From Bacteroidales bacterium (GTDB lineage: Bacteria > Bacteroidota > Bacteroidia > Bacteroidales > Lentimicrobiaceae): a stretch of DNA of 64,000 bases. Numbering within the stretch: the first letter of the stretch is position 1; each line of letters begins with the position of its first letter. Below are positions 45,674-54,146 of the stretch, piece by piece. The notes beneath the pieces were generated by a model. The model worked only from the letters and a program-made list of their open reading frames with translations, had not been told where the DNA came from and searched no databases. The stretch lies in NCBI GenBank assembly GCA_024636955.1, contig JAGXGB010000048.1, forward strand, positions 1 through 64,000. The letters are read 5' to 3'. Made by a program: the position numbers and the translations under genes.

Positions 45674-48538
45674 TTATAGGTGTAATTCCTTCTTTAGATA
45701 TTCTGATGTGAGACTCTTTTTATTGCCAGCTAAGCTCTCCGGTGTCCCTTGTGCTACAATAATCCCGCCACGTTTTCCACCCTCTGGCCCAAGGTCGATA
45801 ATGTGATCTGCCACTTTTATCACTTCCATGCTGTGTTCAATGACTATCACAGTATTTCCCCTGTCAACTAATTTGTGCAATACCTTCATGAGTACATTCA
45901 CATCTTCAAAATGAAGACCTGTTGTTGGCTCATCAAGGATGTACATTGTTTTTCCGGTATCTTTACGTGATAGCTCTGTGGCAAGCTTTACTCTCTGGGC
46001 TTCACCTCCTGAGAGGGTAGTTGATTGTTGACCAAGTGTAATATAACCAAGGCCTACATCTTTTAATGTCCTAATCTTCTGTAATATTGAAGGAATATTC
46101 TCAAAGAATTCAACAGCCTGGTTAATAGTCAGGTTAAGTACATCATTTATTGACTTTCCCTTAAAGCGAACTTCCAGTGTTTCAGGGTTGTAACGCTTGC
46201 CGTAGCATGTTTCACATTGTACCTGAACATCAGGAAGGAAATTCATTTCAATAACTTTTACACCGGCACCCCGGCAAGTTTCGCATCGTCCACCCTTTAC
46301 ATTGAAGGAAAATCGGCCCGGTAAGTAACCCCTTATCTTAGCTTCGGGAAGTGCTGAAAACAATTTCCTAATGTCATCAAATACTCCTGTGTAAGTAGCT
46401 GGATTAGAACGTGGCGTTCTTCCAATTGGTGATTGGTCAATTTCAATTACTTTATCAATGTTTTCGAGTCCTTTCACGCTCTTATACGCTAATGGCTTTT
46501 TGTCAGACCGATAAAAATGCTGACTAAGCACCGGATATAACGTTTCGTTTATTAGTGATGATTTTCCACTACCAGAAACACCAGTGATGCAAATTAATAA
46601 TCCTAATGGCAAATCAAGTGTTACGTTTTTCAGGTTATTCCCTGATGCTCCTTCAATGGTAAGCACTTTGCCGTTTGACTTCCTTCTCTTTTCAGGAATT
46701 TGAATTTGCAATTCACCCGTTAGATACTTGCAAGTTAGGGTATCGCATTCAAGCATCTGTTGGGGAGTCCCTGATGCAACTATTTTACCACCATGTTTTC
46801 CTGCTCCTGGTCCAACATCTATAATATAGTCTGCTGCCAGTATCATTTCCTTGTCATGCTCAACTACTATAACGGAGTTGCCAATGTCACGCAAGTTCTG
46901 TAACGCGTGTATCAATTGTTGATTATCACGTTGATGCAGGCCAATACTTGGTTCATCAAGTATATACATTACTCCAACCAACTGCGAGCCTATTTGAGTA
47001 GCCAGTCTAATTCTTTGCGATTCACCTCCCGATAAACTTCCAGCTGATCGGTTAAGAGATAAGTAATCAAGTCCTACGTCAAGAAGAAAACGTATGCGAT
47101 TTCTGATTTCCCTGATTATTTCATTTGCAATAAGTTGTCGCCGACTATCATCATCATAATGCTGCTGATCAAACCATTGATCAAGCACTGAAAGTTCATA
47201 GGCTGATAAGTCGGCAATATTCTTACCGTCAATCCTGAAATTCAGTGAATCATTTTTAAGCCTTGCGCCATGGCAGGTAGGGCAATCGACCACATTAGTA
47301 AAGCTCCCGGCCCATTTTCTTACACCTGTTGAATTCTCGCTTAGTTGGTTATTGATGAAATTTATTATTCCTTCAAAATTTAAAGTGTAAGAGGATGTAA
47401 CACCAAGATATTCATTTTTAACCTTAAGTATTTCTTCACTTCCGTATAGAATTGCATTGACAGCATGTTCAGGTAGGTCTTCAACAGGTGTGTCGAGGGT
47501 GAATTTATACTTTTCACCCAATGCTTCAATCTGCCTGAATATCCATGTAGCTTTTGCTTCACCAAGAGGAGCAATTCCGCCCTTACGTAGACTTTTCTTA
47601 GGATCAGGAATGATTTTTTTTAGATCAATCTCAGTAATAGTGCCCAAACCGTTACACTGAGGGCAGGCCCCATAAGGCGAATTGAATGAGAATGAATTAG
47701 GTTCAGGTTCATCAAAAGCAGCTCCGGTAGCAGGATCCATGAGGTTTTTGCTTAAATACCTTGTAATACCTGATACAGGTTCAAGTATCATTAAAGTTCC
47801 TTTACCTTGTTTTAACGCTGTTTGAACGGAGGATTTAACACGTTGACTGGACTTTTCATTTAATGTAAACTTGTCGATAACAAGTTCGATATCATGAACT
47901 TTATAACGGTCAAGTTGCATTCCAAAAGAAAATTCTTTTAATTCACCATCAATTCTCACCTTCAGAAACCCCTGCTTTCTGTATTGTTCAAATAGCTCTC
48001 TGTAGTGACCTTTTCTTCCTTTAATAAGCGGTGATAGTATCATCACCTCCTGGTCCCTGAAGTCATCATTTATAAGCCTGATTATTTGCTCTTCAGTATA
48101 CTTTATAAGTTTTTGGCCAGTAACAGGTGAAAAAGCTTCTGCGGTACGTGCAAAAAGCAACCGCATGAAATCATAAATCTCCGTGATGGTACCAACTGTT
48201 GATCGAGGGTTTCGGGAAGTTGATTTTTGTTCGATTGAAATAACCGGACTCAAGCCTGTAACTTCGTCTACATCAGGGCGCTCAAGATTACCAATAAACT
48301 GACGGGCGTATGCGGAGAATGTTTCCATATACCTTCGTTGCCCTTCAGCATATATTGTATCAAATGCCAGTGAAGATTTCCCACTTCCGCTTAGGCCTGT
48401 AATTACAACAAGTTGATCACGTGGAATAACAACATCTATATTTTGCAGATTATGCACTCTGGCTCCAAATACCTGCAGGCTGTTTGTACCTAATTGACTT
48501 GTAATTTCAGAATCGTTAACTGTTTGATCACTTTCCAT
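45674..48538 (-). CDS. uvrA: Excinuclease ABC subunit A
   Basis: A 954-residue ATPase that finds DNA damage with UvrB. It has two ABC modules: Walker A GLSGSGKSSLAFDT and GVSGSGKSSLINET, signatures LSGGESQRIRLA and LSGGEAQRVKLA. Zinc-finger pairs CPQCNGLG, CPTCHGA and CETCRGAG...CETCYGK are present. It lies 20 bases after the lytic transglycosylase gene. Confidence 0.97.
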   Translation of the reverse strand: MESDQTVNDSEITSQLGTNSLQVFGARVHNLQNIDVVIPRDQLVVITGLSGSGKSSLAFDTIYAEGQRRYMETFSAYARQFIGNLERPDVDEVTGLSPVISIEQKSTSRNPRSTVGTITEIYDFMRLLFARTAEAFSPVTGQKLIKYTEEQIIRLINDDFRDQEVMILSPLIKGRKGHYRELFEQYRKQGFLKVRIDGELKEFSFGMQLDRYKVHDIELVIDKFTLNEKSSQRVKSSVQTALKQGKGTLMILEPVSGITRYLSKNLMDPATGAAFDEPEPNSFSFNSPYGACPQCNGLGTITEIDLKKIIPDPKKSLRKGGIAPLGEAKATWIFRQIEALGEKYKFTLDTPVEDLPEHAVNAILYGSEEILKVKNEYLGVTSSYTLNFEGIINFINNQLSENSTGVRKWAGSFTNVVDCPTCHGARLKNDSLNFRIDGKNIADLSAYELSVLDQWFDQQHYDDDSRRQLIANEIIREIRNRIRFLLDVGLDYLSLNRSAGSLSGGESQRIRLATQIGSQLVGVMYILDEPSIGLHQRDNQQLIHALQNLRDIGNSVIVVEHDKEMILAADYIIDVGPGAGKHGGKIVASGTPQQMLECDTLTCKYLTGELQIQIPEKRRKSNGKVLTIEGASGNNLKNVTLDLPLGLLICITGVSGSGKSSLINETLYPVLSQHFYRSDKKPLAYKSVKGLENIDKVIEIDQSPIGRTPRSNPATYTGVFDDIRKLFSALPEAKIRGYLPGRFSFNVKGGRCETCRGAGVKVIEMNFLPDVQVQCETCYGKRYNPETLEVRFKGKSINDVLNLTINQAVEFFENIPSILQKIRTLKDVGLGYITLGQQSTTLSGGEAQRVKLATELSRKDTGKTMYILDEPTTGLHFEDVNVLMKVLHKLVDRGNTVIVIEHSMEVIKVADHIIDLGPEGGKRGGIIVAQGTPESLAGNKKSLTSEYLKKELHL

Positions 48539-48558
48539 TAATAGCAGTATTCGCTTAT

Positions 48559-49569
48559 CTATTGTTCAGCAGGAATATCCAGCGTACCTTTTCCCACTAT
48601 ATTATCGGCATCTTTGATATCTTTCCACATTCTACTATACTTGGTATAACCTGGGGCAGGTAGTTGAATCTGATACTTTTTGCCGGATGTAACAGTAAGT
48701 TTATCTGATCTGAGCCAAGGATTAAACTCCTTTAAAATGCGGTAGTTTGTTTTGTTGCCGGTTGCAAAGTTAATAAGATCAGGGATGCTGGCGCTTACTT
48801 CAATTGAATTTGTTGGAATTGTGGGGTATAAGTCTCTGTTCCTTAAATAAAAACCATAGTTTGTTGGATCTTCATATATGAGCTTCATAGCCAGTATCCT
48901 GAACACATATCGTGATGTTTCCTGGTTTAAGTACAGATCATAATAATCAGAAATATTTTGTCTTGATAATTCACGACTAATTCTGCCTGCCCCTGCATTG
49001 TATGACGCTGCTGCTAATGTCCAATTGTTATACTTATCATAAGAACTTTGAAAATACATGGCAGCAGCAACTGTAGACTTCTCAAGGTGGTAACGCTCAT
49101 CAACTTCTTCGGTGACTTCTAACCCATATTGCTTTGCTGTCATGTCGAGAAACTGCCAGAAACCGGCAGCATTAGAGGGTGATACTACGTTCATTAAGCC
49201 ACTTTCAATCAATGCAACATACTTGAAATCATCAGGGATATTTTTCTTTTTGAGTATTGGTTCAATTATTGGAAAATATCTGGCAGCTCTTTTAATTAAG
49301 AGAATAGTGTTTGAGTGCCAGTATGAGTTTACCATTAACTCACGGTCAAGTCCTTCACGAACATAATAAGTGTCAATGGGTACTTGTTCTCCCGCAAAAT
49401 ATAGAGTATCAGGAATAATTATTGAGTGTGCTTTATTATGGCGCGCAAACGACTCGTAATATAATTTATCATTTTCCTGGCCTGGGCCTATAAAGAAGGC
49501 AAAGGCGCCTATGATACAGGTGCCGATAATAAAAACTATGAGTGAGGTTTTATAAGTTTGGAATTTCAT
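48559..49569 (-). CDS. Membrane-bound lytic murein transglycosylase, SLT domain
   Basis: A 336-residue protein with an N-terminal signal-anchor helix (residues 8-28). The SLT-type domain at about 100-250 carries the catalytic Glu in VALIESGLMN, with AAGFWQFL and ASYNAGAGRI. It cleaves peptidoglycan glycan strands with anhydro-sugar formation in the periplasm. It resembles the MltD core without recognisable LysM repeats, though the C-terminal 70 residues may be one degenerate LysM-like unit. It is cotranscribed with uvrA by spacing. Confidence 0.9.
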   Translation of the reverse strand: MKFQTYKTSLIVFIIGTCIIGAFAFFIGPGQENDKLYYESFARHNKAHSIIIPDTLYFAGEQVPIDTYYVREGLDRELMVNSYWHSNTILLIKRAARYFPIIEPILKKKNIPDDFKYVALIESGLMNVVSPSNAAGFWQFLDMTAKQYGLEVTEEVDERYHLEKSTVAAAMYFQSSYDKYNNWTLAAASYNAGAGRISRELSRQNISDYYDLYLNQETSRYVFRILAMKLIYEDPTNYGFYLRNRDLYPTIPTNSIEVSASIPDLINFATGNKTNYRILKEFNPWLRSDKLTVTSGKKYQIQLPAPGYTKYSRMWKDIKDADNIVGKGTLDIPAEQ

Positions 49570-49658
49570 AAGGCTGTTTTAATTCACAGACACTATAACG
49601 TTGTAAAGTGCCTTTTCGTTTGTCGGTCAAACAATTTAATGAGCTAACATTGTAATCT

Positions 49659-49765
49659 ATAAGCAGATAGACTTTCATAAACTGCCGGAGTTTAAACTAT
49701 AGACGGATAGATCTTCATAATCAATAGACCGTGGATAGAGCATCCCTTCTAAGAGTGAATAGAGC
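49659..49765. repeat. Irregular short repeats after rfbC (array C)
   Basis: Six TCTAT cores on the minus strand, several within GATAGA(C/T)CTTCATAA-like blocks, at unequal distances of 8-32 bases. It begins directly after the rfbC stop. It is less regular than arrays A, B, D and E. Confidence 0.45.
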
Positions 49766-49770
49766 CGAGG

Positions 49771-50322
49771 TTAGTAATGAAAGATCTCCGACTTGTATTC
49801 TGTAAATAATGGAGCTGTTTTATCTTTCTCTGAGAGTATAGGGTTAGAAATTCCCCATTTGATTGCTAATTCAGGGTCATTCCATCTAATACCTGCTTCA
49901 GCGGGTTTATTGTAAACACCTGAGCACTTGTAAGTAAATATGGTGTTATCCTCAAGCGTAAGAAAGCCATGGGCGAATCCGGCAGGTATCCAATACATTA
50001 GTTTGTTATCACCAGTTAATTCAATAGATGACCACTTGCCAAAGGATGGTGAATTTTTCCTGATATCAACTGCCACGTCAAGAACTGCACCCTGAATAAC
50101 TCTAACAAGCTTCCCTTGTGCATATGGTTCTTTCTGAAAGTGCAAGCCCCTAAGCACTCCTTTCGTTGATTTGCTTTCGTTGTCTTGAACAAAGTCTACT
50201 GTGATACCGGCATTAACGAACTTAGCCATATTATATGATTCAAAAAAGTATCCTCTTTCATCATTAAATACGTCTGGTTTAATAATCAGCAATCCCGGTA
50301 TCTCAGTAGTTAAAATTTCCAT
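49771..50322 (-). CDS. rfbC: dTDP-4-dehydrorhamnose 3,5-epimerase
   Basis: A 183-residue cupin enzyme of dTDP-L-rhamnose synthesis for surface glycans. FFESYNMAKF, the catalytic His in LRGLHFQ, VLDVAVDIRKNSPSFGKW and YWIPAGFAHGFLTLED are canonical. It lies 15 bases after lpd with no other rfb gene nearby. The start is ATG at 50322; a TTG at 50328 is less likely. Confidence 0.95.
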   Translation of the reverse strand: MEILTTEIPGLLIIKPDVFNDERGYFFESYNMAKFVNAGITVDFVQDNESKSTKGVLRGLHFQKEPYAQGKLVRVIQGAVLDVAVDIRKNSPSFGKWSSIELTGDNKLMYWIPAGFAHGFLTLEDNTIFTYKCSGVYNKPAEAGIRWNDPELAIKWGISNPILSEKDKTAPLFTEYKSEIFHY

Positions 50323-50337
50323 TATCAAGCAATTGAA

Positions 50338-51729
50338 TTATATATGGATAACCTCATCGTATGCTGCAGCAACAGCTTCCATTACCGCTTCTGACATAGT
50401 TGGATGGGGGTGGACTGCTTTTATAATCTCCTCGCCGGTAGTTTCCAACTTTCTGGCAACCACTACTTCAGCAATTAGTTCAGTTACATTATCTCCGATA
50501 AGATGAGCGCCAAGCCATTCACCATATTTGGCATCAAATATAACTTTTACAAATCCCTCCTTGCTTCCTGCGGCACTTGCTTTTCCTGATGCGGAGTAGG
50601 GGAATTTCCCTATTTTAACATCGTATCCTGCTTCGCGGGCTGCTTTTTCGGTCATTCCAACAGATGCAATCTCAGGATGCGTATATGTACAACCCGGTAG
50701 GTTGCCATAATCAAGTGCTTCAACATGTTTGCCTGCTATTTTTTCAACACAAATAATGCCTTCATGTGATGCAACATGCGCCAGAGCAGGACCATGAACT
50801 ATATCGCCTATAGCATATACTCCTTCCACATTTGTGCGATAGAAGTCATCAACAACTACTTTACCTTTTTCTGTTATAATGCCGGTTTCCTCAATACCAA
50901 GGTTTTCGAGGTTGGTTGTAATGCCAACTGCCGATAAAACAATGTCACATTCTACTGTTTCCTGGCCTTTTTTAGTCTGAATTGTTACTTTGCACTTGTT
51001 ATTGTTGATCTCTACCGATTCAACAGTGGATGACGTCATAACTTTCATGCCTGCTTTCTTGAAGCTTCTTTCAAGTTGCTTAGAAATCTCTTCATCTTCT
51101 ATAGGTACGACATTTGGCATAAACTCCACAAGTGTAACTTTTGTACCCATCGTATTATAGAAGTAGGCAAATTCTGAACCTATGGCTCCTGAACCAACAA
51201 CAACCATACTTTCAGGTAACGAGGGGAGTACCATTGCTTCCCGGTATCCGATGACCTTTTTGCCATCCTGTTTAAGATTTGGCAGCTCACGTGAGCGCGC
51301 ACCAGTGGCAAGAATTATGTGCTGTGCATTATATTCAGCAGTTTTTCCATCTTTATCAGTCACTTCAACTATTTTGCCAGGTTTCACTTTACCGTAACCG
51401 GCTATATGATCAATTTTATTCTTTTTAAAGAGGAACTGTATTCCTTTACTCATTCCCTCAGCTACTGACCTGCTTCTCTTAACAACTGCTTCAAAATCAG
51501 GAGTAACATCGCCTGTTACTTTAATACCGTAATCAGTTGCATGTTTCATGTATTCAAATACCTGTGCACTCTTCATTAATGCTTTGGTAGGGATACATCC
51601 CCAATTCAAACAAATGCCTCCAAGCTCAGCTTTTTCAACTACAGCTACTTTCATCCCAAGTTGTGAAGCCCTGATAGCGGCTACGTAACCGCCCGGACCT
51701 GAACCTATTACTATCAAATCATAATTCAT
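50338..51729 (-). CDS. lpdA: Dihydrolipoamide dehydrogenase
   Basis: A 463-residue FAD/NAD disulfide oxidoreductase, the E3 subunit of 2-oxoacid dehydrogenases and the glycine cleavage system. It has an N-terminal FAD fold GSGPGGYVAAIRA, the redox pair in GGICLNWGCIPTKAL, a second dinucleotide fold GSGAIGSEFAYFY and the C-terminal catalytic HPHPTMSEA. Trp in the redox loop in place of the more common Val is a minor variant. No E1 or E2 gene is adjacent; gcvP lies 2.4 kb away. Confidence 0.95.
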   Translation of the reverse strand: MNYDLIVIGSGPGGYVAAIRASQLGMKVAVVEKAELGGICLNWGCIPTKALMKSAQVFEYMKHATDYGIKVTGDVTPDFEAVVKRSRSVAEGMSKGIQFLFKKNKIDHIAGYGKVKPGKIVEVTDKDGKTAEYNAQHIILATGARSRELPNLKQDGKKVIGYREAMVLPSLPESMVVVGSGAIGSEFAYFYNTMGTKVTLVEFMPNVVPIEDEEISKQLERSFKKAGMKVMTSSTVESVEINNNKCKVTIQTKKGQETVECDIVLSAVGITTNLENLGIEETGIITEKGKVVVDDFYRTNVEGVYAIGDIVHGPALAHVASHEGIICVEKIAGKHVEALDYGNLPGCTYTHPEIASVGMTEKAAREAGYDVKIGKFPYSASGKASAAGSKEGFVKVIFDAKYGEWLGAHLIGDNVTELIAEVVVARKLETTGEEIIKAVHPHPTMSEAVMEAVAAAYDEVIHI

Positions 51730-51752
51730 AACATGTCAGTATTTATGTTTTG

Positions 51753-51783
51753 CAAACTTAATTATTTTTCACCGCTTCAACAA
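51753..51783 (-). promoter_or_regulatory. Candidate lpdA promoter
   Basis: Minus-strand TTG at 51781-51783, a 20-base spacer and an exact TAAGTTTG at 51753-51760, 23 bases before the ATG. Confidence 0.65.
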
Positions 51784-52084
51784 GGTTCATCTGGTTTTGT
51801 TTTTTAATTATATCACTTTGAAAGCTTACCGTTATGTGCTTGATCTCTGAAAAAAAGCACTTATGGGTGTAAATATGTGAAGGTCTAAATTACTTGTTCT
51901 TCTTCAAAAGTATATTTCTATTAGTTCAACAGAAAAAAAAGACTAAACAATCAATAGAGTATCCATTAAGTACATAAGCGTCACATAAGCGTCTTATAAG
52001 CGTCTTTTAAGCGTTATTTAACGCTTATGCAACGCTTAAATAACGCTTATGTATTGTTTAAGAATTGAATGGATATTGAACAGT
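51784..52084. other. Noncoding region between lpdA and lrp genes
   Basis: About 300 bases without a gene. It holds the upstream side of the lpdA promoter and repeat array B (51973-52051). No other feature was seen. Confidence 0.6.
51973..52051. repeat. 11-nt unit array with orientation switch (array B)
   Basis: Seven phased 11-nt units lie downstream of the lrp stop. Four are direct (CATAAGCGTCA, CATAAGCGTCT, TATAAGCGTCT, TTTAAGCGTTA), then three are inverted (TTTAACGCTTA, TGCAACGCTTA, AATAACGCTTA). The switch point AAGCGTTATTTAACGCTT is itself a palindrome, so the halves can fold into one long stem. There are no spacers. Confidence 0.9.
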
Positions 52085-52552
52085 TCAAGGCTCTAATTGC
52101 CTTTCAAATCCTGTTTCAAGTGAGATAAACGTCTCTGTAAAACTAATCTCTGGGATGGATTGAATTTGCTCTACAATTATTTGCTTAAGATGCTCATTGT
52201 TGCGGGTGAAAAGCTTAACAAGCAAAGAATATTTACCTGAAATATGATGACATTCAACTATTTCAGGAATTTTCCTGATCTTTTGAAATACCTCATCATG
52301 AGTTGATGTTGATGTTAGGTTTACCTGAATTCCGATAAAGGCACAGGTAAGATATCCCATGACTTTATGGTTCATATCCAGTGACGACCCTTTAATCAGT
52401 CCTGCTTCCTGCATTTTTTGTACCCTTTGGTGTATTGCAGCGCCTGACACTTTACATTGACGCGCCACTTCAACAAATGGCATTCTTGAATCAGCATTCA
52501 GCAGTTTTAGTATTTTCTTGTCCAGATTATCAATATGAAAGTTTCTTTCCAT
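52085..52552 (-). CDS. Lrp/AsnC family transcriptional regulator
   Basis: A 155-residue regulator: N-terminal winged helix-turn-helix (LDKKILKLLNADSRMPFVEV) and a C-terminal RAM ligand-binding domain. Members bind amino acids and control their metabolism. It is divergent from the methionine gamma-lyase-like gene, with a 305-base region between; regulation of that gene and of itself is likely but inferred. Confidence 0.92.
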   Translation of the reverse strand: MERNFHIDNLDKKILKLLNADSRMPFVEVARQCKVSGAAIHQRVQKMQEAGLIKGSSLDMNHKVMGYLTCAFIGIQVNLTSTSTHDEVFQKIRKIPEIVECHHISGKYSLLVKLFTRNNEHLKQIIVEQIQSIPEISFTETFISLETGFERQLEP

Positions 52553-52857
52553 TTTTTGAGGTTAAGAGTTATATAATTACACATAAACTGCGCTTATAGT
52601 TACAGATTTAAAATATTATGGCGGTTCTGCAGCAAATATATGAGTAAATAGCAAAATACCATTCAGAAATGATATTTTTGTATTGAAGAATAGAGACGTT
52701 ATTTCTATCATGCTACCAGACAATATATTAGCTGCATATAGCATTATAACAGAGCAATATAAACCGATTACATTGAAATGAACAAAGAGCCATACAATTA
52801 ATAAAGAATCTTGAATAGTATACCCAATTAAAGAACCAACAAAAAACCATAACACTT
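52553..52857. other. Divergent intergenic region between lrp-type and PLP enzyme genes
   Basis: About 305 AT-rich bases. It must hold both divergent promoters. A TATTTTTG on the plus strand near 52673 fits a -7 element but lies about 180 bases before the PLP gene. A minus-strand 79-codon frame here is hydrophobic by base composition and was not accepted as a gene. Confidence 0.5.
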
Positions 52858-54063
52858 ATGAAATTCGATCCGGCAAGTCAAATACAAGATCTCCACCAGT
52901 TTGGAGAATTCGGTGATGTTAATCCTTCCATAACCGATTCAGCAACATACACATTTCTTCAGGCTAAAACTATGACTGACACCTTTCAGGGAGAGGCCGA
53001 AGGCTGTTTTTTGTACTCACGACACTGGAACCCTAGCAATAAATACCTTGCTGACGCCATGGCTGCAATGGAAGGTACTGAAGCTGCCTGGGTAACTGCA
53101 AGTGGAATGGCTGCAATAACCAATACTATTTTACAAATTGTAAATGCCGGCGACCATATTGTTAGTAGCATTACAACGTATGGTGGAACTTTTGCTTTCC
53201 TTGAAAATTATCTTAAGAAATTTAATGTTGATGTAACCTTTGTTGACATTACTAACCTGGAAGCTGTTAAAGCTGCTATGCGTCAGAACACCAGGATTAT
53301 ATATACTGAAAGCATGACTAACCCCATGCTTCAGATATCAGATATACCGGCTCTTTCAACCATTGCAAACGAGTACAATGCCCAACTGGTGGTAGATAAT
53401 ACTTTTACGCCGATGATTGTTAATCCGGCTCGTCTGGGAGCGCACATTGTGGTGTACAGCATGACCAAGTTCATCAATGGAAAGAATGATTGCGTTGCCG
53501 GTGCAATATGTGCCAGTGCTGATTTTATAAATTCACTGATTGATGTAAATAGTGGAACAGCCATGTTATTAGGTCCGGTTCTTGACCCACTTCGTTCATC
53601 TTCTATATTAAAGAACATACATACATTGCATATCAGGATGAAGCAACACAGCTACAATGCAATGTATCTGGCTAATAAATTTACAGAAGCCGGCTTGTCA
53701 ACATCTTATCCCGGCTTGCCTAATCATCCAGGACATGAGGTGCTAACCAAGATGATGAATAAAGAATACGGGTACGGAGGAATGATTGCAATTGACCTTG
53801 GAACTGCTGAAAAAGCAGCTGAATTCATGGAAGAAATGGAAGCCAATGATGTAGGATACCTTGCAGTAAGTCTGGGCTACTTCAAAACATTATTCAGCAA
53901 CTCCGGAAAAAGTACTTCAAGCGAGGTGCCCGAAGAAGTTCAGCATGATATGGGAATGAGTGAAGGACTTGTGCGTTTTAGTGTTGGACTAGACAACGAC
54001 ATTGAGAGAACCTGGCAACGCATTAAACTTTCAATCAAGAATAAAGAAGGTATTTTGAAATAG
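52858..54063 (+). CDS. Cys/Met metabolism PLP enzyme, methionine gamma-lyase-like
   Basis: A 401-residue fold-type I PLP enzyme. The PLP lysine is in VYSMTKFINGKND (usual SxTKY), with VDNTF and MTNPMLQI also conserved. The family includes methionine gamma-lyase, cystathionine gamma-lyase and O-acetylhomoserine sulfhydrylase. Divergence from an Lrp-type gene favours degradation of an amino acid such as methionine. The exact reaction cannot be fixed by reading. It is followed by a strong bidirectional terminator. Confidence 0.85.
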   Translation: MKFDPASQIQDLHQFGEFGDVNPSITDSATYTFLQAKTMTDTFQGEAEGCFLYSRHWNPSNKYLADAMAAMEGTEAAWVTASGMAAITNTILQIVNAGDHIVSSITTYGGTFAFLENYLKKFNVDVTFVDITNLEAVKAAMRQNTRIIYTESMTNPMLQISDIPALSTIANEYNAQLVVDNTFTPMIVNPARLGAHIVVYSMTKFINGKNDCVAGAICASADFINSLIDVNSGTAMLLGPVLDPLRSSSILKNIHTLHIRMKQHSYNAMYLANKFTEAGLSTSYPGLPNHPGHEVLTKMMNKEYGYGGMIAIDLGTAEKAAEFMEEMEANDVGYLAVSLGYFKTLFSNSGKSTSSEVPEEVQHDMGMSEGLVRFSVGLDNDIERTWQRIKLSIKNKEGILK

Positions 54064-54103
54064 AGGTCTGTTTCAAACTCAGTACTGTCTATTTAAGTTG
54101 ACA

Positions 54104-54140
54104 AAAGAAAAAGCCGTCTATGTGAGACGGCTTTTTCTTT
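54104..54140. terminator. Bidirectional terminator between PLP enzyme and gcvP
   Basis: AGCCGTCT and AGACGGCT form an 8-bp stem flanked by A-rich and T-rich runs on both sides. It serves both convergent genes. Confidence 0.93.
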
Positions 54141-54146
54141 TATAAT

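Noticed and set aside
52616-52855. Hydrophobic 79-codon minus-strand frame between lrp and the PLP enzyme genes
   Set aside because: It fills the divergent promoter region, its hydrophobicity comes from AT-rich composition, and no ribosome-binding or family signal is seen.
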